Of a stretch of DNA of 64,000 nt, positions 42,621 to 56,229 are shown piece by piece (the stretch's first letter is position 1; every line of letters starts with the position of its first letter). The notes under the pieces are model-generated. The model saw nothing but the letters and a program-made list of their open reading frames with translations, made no database searches and was not told the DNA's origin. The DNA is from Nigrospora sphaerica (Eukaryota > Ascomycota > Sordariomycetes > Amphisphaeriales > Apiosporaceae). Where the stretch lies: contig JAGVVL010000009.1 in the NCBI GenBank assembly GCA_018287875.1, positions 3,844,001 to 3,908,000 of the forward strand, read 5' to 3'. The position numbers were made by a program, and so were the translations under genes.

Positions 42621-45600
42621 AAAAAAAACAAGACGACCGAGCCCCACCTCCGCCCCCTTCCTGTCTACAATTCCGATCCCATGCAGATTCGTTACCTGGG
42701 CTGTCACCGGAAACCAAAACAATGGTAAGAAGTGCCGAATTGAACGGAAGCAACCTTATGAAGGCAAGGCCACGGAGGTGTGGATCTACGGCCACGATGC
42801 TCTCTAACTACCGCGACGTCACCATCACTCCTCTCGCCCACTTGTGCTTCTGCGACGCATGACGCAATTCTTGCCGCCGACAACGGCGATCTTTCTATTG
42901 ACCGCGGGGATTGTCTAGGATCCCCCAAGACGGGCAAATCTCGCTTTGCTTGCGGCCGGCCGAGACTGGGAGGGTGGCCCTTGGACGGCGAAGCCCAAGG
43001 CAAGCCGGGGGAGGCAGTCCTGAGCGGACGCGCTGTCATTTGGCAGTCGGGCATTGCTGATCGTGAAGTCACGAGCTCATGAAACCGTGGCGGATACAAG
43101 GAAGCCCGGGAAAGACCAACCTCAGCTTCCCGCATAATGCCTTGGATTGGTGACCCCCAGAATCAGGCACTCCCCGGTCCGGAGCGCCACAGGAGTTTAT
43201 GGAGTTTCCGATCAGTCGCGAGGGCTCGCTCGGCATATACACCGCCCCGAGCACCCACGCGAAGACCAGCAGGCTCGAGCAGGTGACGCATATCGACGTT
43301 GTTGTAGAGTGGCAGCAAAAAGCAGTCGGCATAGTGGAAAGCTTTCGAGTAAGCCAATGCTTGCGGCGATGCAGTACATCAACGTCGCATGATGGTAATT
43401 TTCCGTGCTTACACGCTTTCTCATTGCCAAGTCTGAATCGTGGCCGCTGCTCGTACTGCCCTGTGTGCCAATTGATAAACTCGGTCCGCTACGCACACCC
43501 GTGCATATAACGTATCACAAATGCCAATGCCGTTGCTGAATCATCGCCCGCTCCATGATTCCTCATGAGGGTGTATGGAAAAAGGCTTTGGGGAGGGGAG
43601 AATGGCGTGCGGCCACACAGCAAGGAGCAGACCGGCTCTTTCGGCACGGTCCTCTTGCAGACGGATCGCTTACGTCCGGTGTTTCATGGCTTCGCCTCGC
43701 TTCCGCGACGTCGTTGGGACGCCCCAAGCGAGACGGCCGTCACGTGAAGGAAGCCAGGCAGGGCCAGAAGACGAACCGTAAGACTGCAGCGAGAAACGTA
43801 AAAAGAGCACACACACACATACGACGGCCTCGTCACACGGGGGCCCAGCGCCATTTCCCGCGCACGGCAGTGGAAAGGCCCGTGGCCATTGGCGCGCGTT
43901 CCGCATGCTGCCCGGTATTCCGTGCACCAACGGCTTGCCAAAGTGGAATCCCTCGTCCCAGCCCGAAAGGCGTCCACCGATGCCTGCGCTTTGTAGATGT
44001 AGGCGTTGCTAATGCGTTGGCGCGTGCTGGCTAGGGTTTGGCGGTGCGGACTTGCCACTACAACTGCCCCCGCCACAGATCAGCGATTGCCGTTCGGCCG
44101 AATCGTCGCCATCATAAGGAACCGGGGCGACCGGCTTCCATGGCCGAGGGATGTGGTCACGACATGCGACCGGTCCGCCGTGTGGCGGACAACTACCTCA
44201 TGGATTACGTTTTCTGTCAACTTTGGGCCGCGAGGCCGTGGTCTCGGCCACCAGGGTGTACGCGTCAGCCACGCGTGGTGCGCACCGCCACATGTCGGCA
44301 GTTGGCTGACTGCTGCCAGCCGCAATGCTGACGGCACAACCCGTAGAGGCCATCATCATACGGTACCTTGCCGGGACCCATATGTGCCAATCTATTTGTG
44401 TCCGCCTTTTGCCGGGATGCTTCAGACGACCAGGCTAGCCAGCGTCACACACATGGCTTCTCAGGATATGTCGCACGCCACGGCCCGGTGGCGGGGAAGG
44501 TTTGCCATGTCACTGACCGGAACGGCACCTCGCGACGCATACCTCCTTTGGGTTTCCAAGCGGAGCGGGCGGCAGATACTCTGGTCTGGGCGGACCAGAG
44601 GTGCTCAGCTTTCAGCTTTCCGCAAGAGCTGCATGATACAGGGAGGGGTGTTGTAAGATCCCTTTCACCAGCGATGCGCCCTCGGGCGACGCGAGCCGAG
44701 GTCCTCGTGGTGGCGGTTCCAGGATGGTTTGCCTGGGCCGAGGGACGAAAGCGTGCCAATAACCGTGAGAACCAGAAAGTGGTAGATGATGCGACAAAGG
44801 AGGGCTAATGTGCTAAAAATTTTAAACTCTCAGCCGACGCCGTCACCTAAATGCGGAGGTATCAACTTGAATCCGCCGACGGCCGCGAGGCACGACCAGC
44901 TCATCCCTTGTCTCCACTCACTCCGTACTGCCCTCACTGTGCAGTGCAGAGCGCGAATAACTGGGCAATGGCGTCGATCACAACGTGGTTGACGGTGGGG
45001 ATTGTTCGGACATTTGTTTTCTTCGATGTTCTGAAACGGTGTTTCCAGGGCCGAGTTGGCGGAATTGTGGATTGGCGTAGGTAATGGCAGGACGCAAAGA
45101 CGGCCTGGGCTGGAGGGATGAGGGGCAGGCGCATTACGTACGGACGCGGTCTCTTGACTTGGCCTCTTCTTTTTTGGTTTCAACACACGTGTGCGACGGC
45201 GCTCCGTGCTTGGTGAAACATCTGAGCCGAACTGGTCGAGCGGATGGGCACTTGGTGCCCGGCTCGCAGTGCCTCGGCCTCGGCCTCGCGCAGCGGATGG
45301 AACTTCAAGACACACGAGCCGTCCCAGGAACTCGGTCGACGACGGCTGGCAGGCTGGCAGCTGGCAAGGCGACCCCCGGGCGTACCCGGTGGAAGAGGAC
45401 GAACGGGACAGAGAGTTGGACGGTGGGCAGGGGGTGGAGAACCGGGACGCTAGACGAGCGCAATCTCGTGCGGCGACAGCCGCTCACCCCCCCCCCCGTC
45501 GAACAAGCGCCTTCTCTGTGGCCCTCTCTCTCCGTGGCCCTCTCTGCGTGCCTCGCGTTGCCACGTTTCCGCCGTATGCCCGTCCTTGGCGACAAAGCGC

Positions 45601-48600
45601 ACCGACGCGCAGGTTCGCACATCGCGAGACGGCCGTTGAGGCGTGCTGCCCCTGCATATGCTGTCGCGCGTGCTACTTACCCCAAAGTACACGAGGCGGA
45701 GAATTGCCCAGAACGAAAGGTCGTGGTTGGTTGGGTCGTGGTCTCACGAACCACGCCATCGCCCATGCGAGCCGTAACGGGTGGAAGCGACCGTCGCGAG
45801 CCCTTGACGAGCCGCGATTGACTTGGGGCCGGTAGTTCCTTACGCGTGTTGTGCGTGAGTGTGAGTGCCGTGCCGGCCTCGACCTGCCCCTCCTCGGCTC
45901 CCCATCGTGTGCGCCATCCTGGTCGATTCTCAAACAGGCACCACCCGACGAGGGAGCAGGCCAGGCCGGTCTTGAGCCCTTTCCTCTGTGAGGGGAGGGC
46001 GGGAGAGCCGGGGATGGGGAGCGCAGTGAGCAAAAGGGAGGTCGTGCTGGGCCGATGTGGTGACGGATGAACGGGTTTCGTGTGTGGGCGGGTGGGCTCC
46101 TTTTTGACAGACAGCTCGTTTTCCCACTGGCCGCCCAGCGGTCAACCATGTGGTTTCCCTGTGCCTGTGCCGGATGAGCCGTCTCGCTCTCGCTGGGGCC
46201 AGACTAACCAGTGTGAGCATCGCGGGCGACGGAGGCCTGGGCTGGCGATGCGCCGCCTGCTTGTGCTTGTTGTTGGTAGCGCCGCCTGTGAGAAACGGGG
46301 CGGGCCTAGACAGCTAGGGCTGCTGTACCTGCCTTAGCGCACGCGACCTCCCTCACTTTCTCTGTTGGGTTGAGCCCGGGCCGCGCGCCAGCTACCGCAC
46401 CCAGACCCAGGGCATATTCCATCAGATGCCTACATGTATGTTATGTAGTACCTACCTATGTCCCTGGATCACCGCGTCCGTGTTAGTCTCCCGCGACGGT
46501 GCACTCGACGGGAATAGCAGAGGCATTCGGTTTCGCGGTTAGGCGGCCAACGTTAAGGTGCCCAAGATAGAGCGCGCGGCGAGAGTCCCGACTCCGCCCT
46601 TCCCACTTCGTGGAATTGTGCGCGTGAGCCTCGCTGGGCGGACCAACACGGACGGTCCCTGACAACTGGGATGATAGGGACCAGCGGACGCGAACCGGGG
46701 CCCGGCCTATGGTCGATTATTGCGATCCCGTGTGTTCCCAGCGCAACGACTTCAGAGAGAAGGCGGACAGGCGAGCAGAACGGACTGGCGGACTTGGTTT
46801 GACCCCCGGTCGTCTTCCCCTGGCTAGCAGACCCTCGGAAGCCGCAGGCCCGGGGCCGCGGCAGGGCCATCTGCAATCTCAAAAGCCGAGTCAAGCACCG
46901 CGGGCAAGCAAGCAAGCCAGTGTGCAGTGTGTAGATTCGGTACTGCGCCTCGATGGCGTGGCAGCGAGGCCGGAACGAACACTGAACGACACAGGGAACC
47001 TATGCCGCCATCCATACCGGGCCATCCGTGCAGGAACCCAGGTCGTGTAATGCCCAAAGTCACCTCTTATCTAAAGTCGAGCATTCCAGCGTGCACATAG
47101 ATCCATGCGCCTACACCAACAGCCCTGGCCGCATGCTTCGGACGAGGCGGCACACGGTAGCGGCGATGCACACATCACATACGATACGGGTCACAGGTAA
47201 CGGGCGGGATGGGATGGGAGGTATACCCTGTCTGCGATCAGTGATCGACCCCCTGGCTCAACGTCTCTTAGGCTGGCCCCCGCACTGTCTGGCCGCTAGC
47301 TGCCCGGGCACGCACGACAGGTACAAATTGCCTCGCGCCCTCACTGTGTGCCGCGCCTGTGCGCCGCCTGGTTGTTCATCTCCAGTCCTGGCCTTCTCAC
47401 CCTCGCACTCCACAGCGCTGGCCCCCTAAGAGACCCAGGGACCCAGAGACCCAGAGACCCAGACCCGTCCCCGCCGGGAACACCGCTGCGCGCCCCATCC
47501 CTTCATCTGTCCTCCAGTCTGATCCCTTCCTTTAATTCCACCCAGGGAAACTCGGGATCCTCTGCTCCATCCTGCCCACCGGCACCTGATCGCGACGAGA
47601 GGACCAGCGACATCCTCAGAGACGGCCGACGCGGACGAAAGAAACAAAGCCTCCTGCAACCCCAACTTCCCCCCTTCCCCGATTCACGGCAGGCCAGCAT
47701 CTCCTTCTCCGCTCCGTCGAGCGCCTCTCCCCCCCCCCCCTCTTACGCAAACGCGGCATTCCTTACTTTTCGACCCGTCTCCCAGCGCCGTCTGGAACTG
47801 CGATTCAGGAGTAGTCAGTCCGGCTTCCGTTGCACCAACGCCTACCCAAAAGAAAGCAACATCTCGGGCCCGCGAAAGCGACACCGATCAACTAAAGGAA
47901 CTGTCGGCCTTCCAGAACCCGCGCATCAACTCCACGTCCGCTTCGGCGTCCTTGTTCCTGGCGTCAGCTCCTGGAACCTCACCCCAGCTACCACCACCAA
48001 CCTACCTTACCCTTCAATCCTCTCATTCCACACCTCCCGTTTAATTTGCAGGCAGCGTTCTAGCAGCACGCCCGCCCTCGCTCTCACTCTCCCCCTTCCC
48101 CCTCATCTTTCCCTCTCTCACTCTCTCACTCTTTCCCCCCTTCCTCGCTCCAATTGCGTTCATCCCCTCATCAGCTCCTCCGGACTTTGACCTCTGCGAC
48201 CACGAGCACGCACGAGCTGTGGACTTTGTATTGGTCACAGTACGTTCCACCGTGCCCTCACTAATTCGACTACCGCCCGTGGTCACCTGAAGCTGCGACG
48301 ATTGATCGACATTGGCCCAGCCCGAGCCGATCGACACCACCCATTGGACGGCGGTACCTCAGTCATCATCGCATTACGCCAGCACATTGGTTTCCCCCCA
48401 AGCCTGGCCGTCCACCTCGCAGCGACCCGTTTTGGTTCGTTGGCCTATTTTCTTCTCTGCGACACAGGAAAACCCACGCGGACATTCCCATACCGACGTC
48501 GAGGACCACTAGTTTTGCCCGTCCCCGATTGACCCGGCCCGACCTGCCCAGTGCGGTACCGCTCGTCTACACCGCTGCGCATAAGTCGCAAAGTCGAGAA

Positions 48601-49395
48601 CCTCTCGTTGCGTCTCCGCCGGCCCAGCCAAGCCCATTCAGCACTCGCCAGCCTGATCCAGTCGCCAAGCGCTCCTCCGTCCCAGCGCAAACAGGCACCA
48701 TCTCGTGTCCAAGTCCGATCGAGCCAATTCATCCGTCCTGTCCCCGGACCATCGCGGCCCAGCCATCGCCCACAACAACAGAACGCCCGCCATCCTGCCC
48801 ATGGGATTCGGCCAGCTCAACTGAACCCGCCACCGTTATCACCATCAACCTTCGTTCCAGTCGCTCTTTTCCCTACGCCGTCCCGACGTGTGCACCACTC
48901 GCCGCTCACGGATCTTTCCACCACTATCGCCACGGTTCCCGAAGTGACCGCATCTCGAAAGACGATCTACGGCGTTGCATCCTGCACCACACCACCCAAG
49001 TCTCCGCATCCCCAACCCCGGGGCCGACAAATCACAGCCCACCTCCCGCCTGCAGGATTGCTGGGCTCCTTCATTTCTGCGCTTTCTTTCCGGACGCTTG
49101 CACTGCCACAGCGAACCACGCAGCCCGCCTACACCCCCCGGTCTTGCCTCCTACTCGGCATTGACTATTCGCTGTCCGTCCTGTGCTTGCATTGCGACTT
49201 CGCCATTGTTGCATCAAGGTCAGATTGCGCCCGCCGTCCTCAACCCTTTGCTTGCAAGCGAGCCATCGTTGGCACGCCCAAACACGACCTGCGCCTTATC
49301 TTGCCACCAAGCTTGATTGAGCCGGTCCTGCGCGCCCCTAGAGGCCTCTTAAAGCGCGGCGCAGCCTCGACCTTAGCGCTTACTGCCCGTTCTCT
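42621..49395. other. 6.8-kb stretch without a supportable gene; probably includes SHO1 leader
   Basis: Frames of up to about 300 codons occur on both strands but all are low-complexity (Pro/Ser/Arg-rich) and overlap each other, as expected in GC- and CT-rich DNA. A short CCCAGAGA-type tandem lies near 47430-47465, and strong pyrimidine tracts lie at about 48060-48140. The last 1-2 kb before 49396 is pyrimidine-rich on the plus strand, typical of promoters and long leaders of highly expressed fungal genes. I see no tRNA, transposon or conserved domain. Confidence 0.5.
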
Positions 49396-50414
49396 ATGCC
49401 CTCGTACGGATCTCTCCACTCTCCATCGCTGCGGAAAATGGAACATTCCCGGGCCTCGTACGGCGGTCGCCGTGGCATGAGCTTGGGCAACATCGTTGGC
49501 GACCCCTTCGCGCTGGCCACCACCTCTATTTCCATGCTGGCCTGGTTCATCGCCCTCGTCGGCTGCGTCATTGGCCACCTGCAGGAAATAAAACCAGACT
49601 TCGAGTTCCCGCGCTTCTCGTGGTGGGCCATCGTCTTCGAGCTCTTCCTCATCGTCGCCGTTACCCTCATCGTCGCCGCCGATGCCGTTCAGACGTACCA
49701 TGTCGCCTTGGTCGGCTACATGGCCGCCGGCCTGGTGCTGACCTCGTCCTCGGTCAACTCCCTCATTTACAGCTCCAGCAGTGGTGCCCGCCAGGCCGCC
49801 GGCGCCGGTTTTATTCTGCTGTCCATGGTTCAGGTACGTTTTTGGTCTTGCACGTGCGACTCGGTGGCTTGCTGACGTCTTTTCCCCCGTAGATCTTGTG
49901 GATCTTCTACTTCGGCTCTGCGCCTTCGGCCACGCCCCGTGCCTACCTCGACTCGTTCGCCCTTACGAAGGAGTCGACGATGCACCGCCAGACGATGCCT
50001 GGTGGCTACGGAGGCTACGGCGGCCGCCCGGAGACTTCGGTCTCGAACCAGCCTCCGCAGATGTACACTTCGGCCCAGCTCAACGGGTTCGAAAACCCGT
50101 CGCCCGGGCCGGGGCTGTCTCAGCAAGGCATTCGTAACTCGGGCGGCATGAACGGCGGCCCCTCTTCGCCCGTGACCGCGAACAAGCCGCCAAACCCCCA
50201 GCAGACCGAGCACGAAATCGCGCAGCCCACAGAGTACCCGTACCGTGCCAAGGCCATCTACAGCTACGAGGCCAACCCCGACGACGCCAACGAGATTTCC
50301 TTCTCAAAACACGAGATACTCGAAGTCAGCGATGTCAGCGGCCGGTGGTGGCAAGCGCGGAAAGAAAGCGGCGAGACGGGTATCGCGCCCAGCAACTACC
50401 TCATCCTATTATGA
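49396..50414 (+). CDS. SHO1: Sho1-type osmosensor (four TM helices plus SH3)
   Basis: Exons 49396-49833 and 49893-50414 (59-base intron, GTACGT..CCGTAG) encode 319 residues. Four transmembrane helices lie at about residues 36-60, 74-96, 101-123 and 133-155, with short loops as in Sho1. A Gly/Pro/Asn-rich linker (about 165-260) follows, and the last roughly 57 residues are a complete SH3 domain: [17 protein letters not shown] (ALYDY position), RWWQA (the ligand-pocket Trp pair) and GIAPSNYL. Sho1 sits in the plasma membrane, senses osmotic or surface cues and uses its SH3 domain to recruit the Pbs2 MAPKK in the HOG pathway and Ste11-branch components. Start choice: the first in-frame ATG, about 25 residues before the conserved GNIVGDPF segment. 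Everything expected for the family is present. Confidence 0.95.
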
Positions 50415-53400
50415 GCGGACCCTGCGAGGCTGTAGTCTGCTGATTTTCTTGCTGCATTGCATTGCGATTTTACCCACCCGGCGTCGGCGATGAGCATTTT
50501 CTACGACTATAGGCGCCTGGACCCCCGGTTAGCAGTCGGGCACGGCTACGCGGCTTTGTTTCCAGTTGTGACGACAAGCGAAGGCGAAGTGGCTTCGATC
50601 CGTTCTGGACCCCGACGACTTTCTTTGTCCGGGGAAGACCACGCCATGCGCGCGCGCGCAATCTTGCCGCGCGGGGTTTTTGTCTGGAAATATGTTGGGG
50701 CTTTTTACAAAACTGGCGGCGACCAGTTGGGAAACGGGAGATCCTGGCCCGCGTTGACTGGCTTCTCCGTCCTTTTTTTTTTTTTTCTTTTCCTCTTCTT
50801 CCCACACCCCTTGTTTCCATGATTGATTCACTTTCCCATCACGAACCCCTACGACATTCTACTACCCCATCATATTGTCTTTTTGTATTCTTCCCGATGC
50901 GAAGCGCGCAGCCCCACCCTTCTCGCGTTGTATTTTATACCCGGTGGACTTGATGGTTCCTGCCCGCGTCTTGCTCCGGCCTATACCAAATGTGCCTCGG
51001 TACCTACTGCGGCGCTTTGCCTCACACTCCATCCAGCCGATGTCGGCGGTGGTCATGAGCTCCGGGGCGGGAGGAGGGGGCGTCCACGAGCAACGGATCG
51101 AGAGAAGGGGGTGGGAACTTCGCCAGAACCCCAGGGAAATCACGATGTCACGTCATTGGTTAGGCGCAGGCCCTGGAGCGGAAGAGGGCCTCTGCCACAG
51201 TTAGGGAGGAGTTGCATAAATGGCACTTATAAATGAAAGAAACGTCGGAATCACGTCGCCTTTCCTCGAGTACTCGGTTGTGTAGGCGTGCCTGGGTGAT
51301 ACGAAGGTAATGGCTGGCCACGAAATGCGTACACTCCTTGGTGGCTTGGGTCTTTTCCCATCATGCAATTTGACCACCCAAGGCTCGTTCCCACCGGTAC
51401 CACTCGGGTATATTGGCATCGACAGCCTTTACCAAGCTTATGGTGTTGCCGTTCCGTCTTGTCGTCCGTACTTCAGACCTCTCTCTCTCTCTGTCTCTTT
51501 TTTACTCTCTCTTTCTTGCAGTTAATGGGGACTCAACTAGCTGCTGGACAAAAGGGGTCTTATCCTACGTGCCATATTGAAGACTTCCCCGTCCCTCCTT
51601 TTTCCATTTCTTTCGTCTGGGGGTCTACTTTCACTAGCGCCGCCGTCTGCTGCAGGCAACGCGGACGGCCCGGTGGCGAGGCAGCGCATGCCGCTTGGTA
51701 ACTACCGCCGCTCCTGCAGATAGGCAATACTCGGGCCAAGGGGTACCGGCTGGGTGGGGGATTGGCTTGTTCATGAATACTTTTCTGCGCCATGGCGAGT
51801 CGGCTTACACTCGAGAACACCTGTATATGGTGTCTGCCGGGGCCTCGGCATCTGCTACAGCGTCGCCCATGGACGCCGCGGTGCAACTTGCGACGACGTT
51901 GGCCAGGAATGTGGTTTCTTTACGCGCCGTGCCCCCGTTGCGGATTGGGACGTGGCCGGTTATACGCGTCCCCTTTCCCGTGGCCGAAATGCCAATGTCG
52001 AATATCATGCACAGCGCGGTCGAAGCCTCTCCGTCGCTGGACACGTCGTTTACTTAACTTTCACCACGCCTCGGCTAGAGGGATCGTCGTAGAGAGGCCG
52101 GACGTTGTGCGCCGAGGCGGACGCCGACGTTGCAAACGGCCGGCCTCAACTTGCCTCTACCGGGCCGTGCCCCCTCTTTTCGAACGGACCTATAGCCCCC
52201 GAGGAACGCTGGGGAGGAGGAGATGGGGGTCCAGCCGATGCTAGGCCGGCCTTTAGACCTGGTTCATTCTAGGGGCACCAGATTAGAGTTGCATTAGCAT
52301 GAGATCGCCCGTGTTAGATCGGCCCTTATCCTCTCGCGAGTCTAACGTAAGCGGAGCATTGGCCTGGGGGACCGCGAGATGGGAGCGCCGCGGTTCGACT
52401 GTGCCCTCCGAAACGCGAGGCCGAAGGACGGGCCGATAAGGCAGATCAACCGAGCCCACGAGTGTCAGCTCCCCGGCTGGCTTCAAACGGTTGCCGGCGG
52501 GCTGGCAGGCAATGCCGAGAGGTGCTCGCTGCCTCACTGCATACGCACGCAGGGATGCCCTTGGACGGCTCCATGACCGCGGCCCTCCCGACCCCAAGCT
52601 GTCTCCCGAGAAGACTCCCTGGCCAAGGGAGGGAACGGCGTGCACCTGTGTCCAAGAGGGGGGAACATGTTCAGCGGGCCCGAGTTCGAAGAGGCGTGGC
52701 TTTTGGGTAGACCATTCTTTCCCTGGCGCATCACGCGAGAAAATGGTGTTTGTCGGGACCGTTCTTCCCTCGGCCTCGGCCGAAATTTGCATCGTCGGCG
52801 AGGGTGTGAGCTGGTGGCTAAGACCGTCGCCGTTTGGGGGAAGAGTAAAGATGGCAGGAATAAATATCGCCCAAGACGGCCACGGGTTTGCGACGGAATT
52901 GAGTCGGCGACGGCGAAGCGGAAACGTTGGGCTGATGGACCCCACGGGGTCTCGGGCCCTTCTTCATCGCCATGGCCTCGGAGGCCCATCCTCACAGACC
53001 AGCGGGTCGTTCCGGCGTATCGGATCCCCCAAGGGACGAGCGGCCGGGATCGGCCCTGGGAGAGTGGGACACGGTAGTTGAGAATCCGGTCCCATGGACA
53101 CGACGGATCCGAGGTACGAGCCAGGCCATGACTTCATGACCTACGTCTGGCCCTTTAGGGAGGATTCTTGGGAGAAGGCGACGGGAGCGGGGTTTAAGGC
53201 GCCGGAACCCCAGCAGCTGGGGACGTCGCGTCTCGTGAACACACGGGGTGCGGCCTCGACGTCAGTTGCCATGTGATGCCCGGACGAGTGACGGGCGGCG
53301 GGGGAAGGCAGCAGCCGGGGGGGGATAAGACGAAACATGGCGCACAGGCCGGGGCGGAGACGTTGGCCCGTCTTGTTCATGCAGTGCAGCGCTCGCCGGG

Positions 53401-54838
53401 CGACGGAAAGCTCGCCACGAGCGGCGGGGGCGCCGCTTCACCCAATAGCCGTCACGCGATGGCGCGGCGTCGGGGCTCCGCCACGTCAGGTAGATTCGAG
53501 GGCCAAGAAGCCGATGGGCTATCCAGACCTCCGTAGGGGTTAGGTACTTTCAACCACGCCCAAACCGACAATGCGGGCAGGCGTGGCTCACAAACGTGTG
53601 CATAATGCGCCGCTTGGGCCGCAGCGTAGCGTTTGGACCCCGACATGACTCGAGCTATCCCAGTTTCTCCAGCGGGCGCTGCTTCCGCCTGCCCACGCTG
53701 CCCAGCACGAACGCCAGCATGAATTACAGACAAGGCGGCTAAGCCGGGGGGTCGCAGGGGGTCGGACGAGGCTCGTAATGCCTCTTGTCCGGCGGGTTTT
53801 GGCCCCGGGCGACGTTGATGGGAGACAAGGGAGGAGCGCCGTTGGACATCGTATGATGAACAGCTTAGGCCGAGGAAAAATACGACGGCCTCATCTTTCC
53901 TTCCATCTCCCCCAGTCTCGACGAAAACCCATGCCCCGCTGCTTCGAGCCAGCCAAAAGATGTCGTGGTGTTAGCCGTGCGGGGGAGGAGCGCCCGTGTC
54001 ATATTTATAGACAGGGCTGTATTGCACCATACTCGTCTCCCCACCTGCCCGTTAGTAAAAGTTTAGCCATCACCCAGCAATAGCACGGCCGCTGCGAGTT
54101 ACACGTTGACAGTTTCACTCCCGTCGGCGGACCATGCAACCGCAGAGTGGAAATAACCCTTCCCCGCCCGTATACGATAGGTCACCCCGATCGCAGATTC
54201 GAATAGGGACCCCTGGCGGTGATGATAGGGGAACTGACCTTGCCGTAGCCCTGGAGGGTTACACGGATGACAGTCTGCGCAATTTGACACACGACGTCGC
54301 CGCAGGTCGAAGCGGAAGTGTCTTTCGCACGTGGGCCCTAGGTCCCCCCCCCCCTGCGCCGATGATGGGGATTTCCCCCACTGTTGCCCCAAGGGGCGAG
54401 ACCGGCCGACCGGGTTGCGCCTCTTTTATGTGCTGCTTTTTGCCTAGCCGAGGCGACGCGGCCAGCAGCCGTGCCTGCGCGAGGTCGGCTCTTGTAATAC
54501 TCGCGTTTCCCGCACCCGCCGCTCCATGGACGCCGATTCAGAAACCCATGCCCCCAAGGCCCTGATCATGCCTGTCTGGGTGTCTAGCTCGGCGCAGGGT
54601 CCATATAGTATAGATGTAGGCCCCATCGCTCGATCGCCGCCCGGCCAACGGCAGCATCGCCATCTCCTCTTCGTCGCCCACGCCACCCCGTTTCGGTGGC
54701 CGTCTTGCCTCTCTCGGCGAGGCACCGCAAAAAGCGACTGCCTCGGGTCTCCATCCCGTCCAGTCAGTCGACTACCGGCCCTCCAAAAGAAACCAAAAAA
54801 TACGCTCGGCCGACGAAGAGGCGCCAACGCCGCGGGCC
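50415..54838. other. 4.4-kb stretch without a supportable gene
   Basis: Contains a T-run near 50773, CT dinucleotide tracts near 51480-51515 and many overlapping chance frames on both strands. No domain, signal peptide or consistent exon pattern was found. Confidence 0.5.
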
Positions 54839-56229
54839 ATGTCCAAGCTGCAGCTCGTTGTCGCCATACCAACGCTGACCGGGTCGTTGCTTTCCTTCGT
54901 GGCCACCACGGCCGCCATCGTCGGCCACTTCCTCTTTCCGCCCGGCAGGCATTTCCGGCATTCGTTGATTCTCAACCTCCTGGTAGCGGGTATGCGAGCC
55001 AACGGCCCCCCCTTCCCCCCTTCCCGCTCCCTCGTAGCGCTGCGAAAGACCCAATGGGCGGGTGCTGATCGATGGCTCTTAGATGGCATCAACTCGCTCA
55101 ACAACTCCATATCCGGAATCGACCGCCTCGTAAATCGGGACAAGGCGGTGCCGACGACGGCGGGATTGGCGTGCGACGTCAACGCCTTCGTCGGCCAGCT
55201 GTCGGTGCAGGCCGTCGACTTTAACATCCTCATCATATCCCTGATCGTGTTGCTGGCCGTGCGCAACCAAAAGGTGGTCCACGAGCCGACTCGTCTGAAG
55301 ACGGCCTGTCTATGTGCCATCCCCTGGATCCCCGCCCTCACCACAAGTGCGTTTTCCCCCTCCTTCCCCACTGGGCAAAAAAACGCACAGGCAACCTAAT
55401 CGTCGTCTCTTTCTCTCTCCGTCCAGGCTCCCTGGGCTGGGCCTTGAACGCGTACGGGCCGGTGAGCGGGAACTGGTGCTGGATCCGGCCCGACAAGGCG
55501 GGGCTCCGGTACGCGCTGACGCACGCCTGGCGCATCGCCATTTTCGTGGCTACTCTCGGAATATACACGTACATCTACATCCACCTGAGGCGCGTCTTCA
55601 AGCGCTTCACCCTCAGCACGACGCAGCAGACGACGACGACGACGACGATGGAACCCGCCCGCTCGGCGGGCCCGCGCCACGACGCCGGCGACGACGACAC
55701 CGGCGCCGGTCGCATCGTCGTCAAGCACTCCTTTCTCGTCGAGAGCCCGCCGCCGCCGCCGGGTTCGACCTTCTACCGCGGCGACGACTACGACGACGAC
55801 GCCGTACCGCTGCGGGACCTCGAGGCGGACGGGACCAAGCGGGCGCCCGTGGTGACGTCGACGACCACGACGACCATGACGGCGACGACGGCGGCGGCGG
55901 CGGCGACAAGGCCGGACCGGGTGCACACGAGCGCGCCGCGGGCGTCGCGGGCCAACCTGCGGCGCATCCTGCTCCTCAACGGCTACCCGGTGCTCTGGAT
56001 CGCGCTCTGGGTGCCCGGCATGGCGACGCGGCTGACCGAGGCCGTCGCCGGCCGCTCGCCCGTCTGGCTGCAGGTCGCCCAGGCCTCGACCCAATACATC
56101 GGCCTTGCCAACGCCGTCACCTACAGCTGGAACGAGAAGATGACGCAGCGCCTCAGGGCCCTCGTCCGCTGGCGTCCGCTGAGGGAAGAAAAGGAGGGAG
56201 GGCCGGGGACGGGGACGAGGAGGACGTGA
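54839..56229 (+). CDS. G-protein-coupled receptor, cAMP-receptor/Git3-like, three exons
   Basis: Exons 54839-54989, 55083-55346 and 55427-56229 encode 405 residues in phase (donors GTATGC and GTGCGT; acceptors CTTAG and TCCAG). Seven helices: LVVAIPTLTGSLLSFVATTA, a second starting HSLILNLLVADGINSLNNSI, a third after ACDVNAFVGQ with SVQAVDFNILIISL, a fourth around TACLCAIPWIPAL, a fifth at AWRIAIFVATLGIYTYIYIH, and the last two after a large loop (ILLLNGYPVLWIALWVPGMA; YIGLANAVTYSWNEKM). The CDVNAFVGQ and NGYPVLWIALW(V)PG patterns are typical of fungal cAR-like/Git3 receptors. The third intracellular loop is about 115 residues, acidic and Thr/Pro-rich, encoded by ACG/GAC triplet runs. Such receptors signal through G-alpha to adenylate cyclase in nutrient sensing; the ligand here is unknown. 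It converges on the HET gene 329 bases away. Confidence 0.88.

Noticed and set aside
47348..49480. Frames of 280 and 309 codons upstream of and overlapping SHO1
   Set aside because: Pro/Ser-rich translations of CT-rich DNA; better explained as promoter and leader of SHO1.
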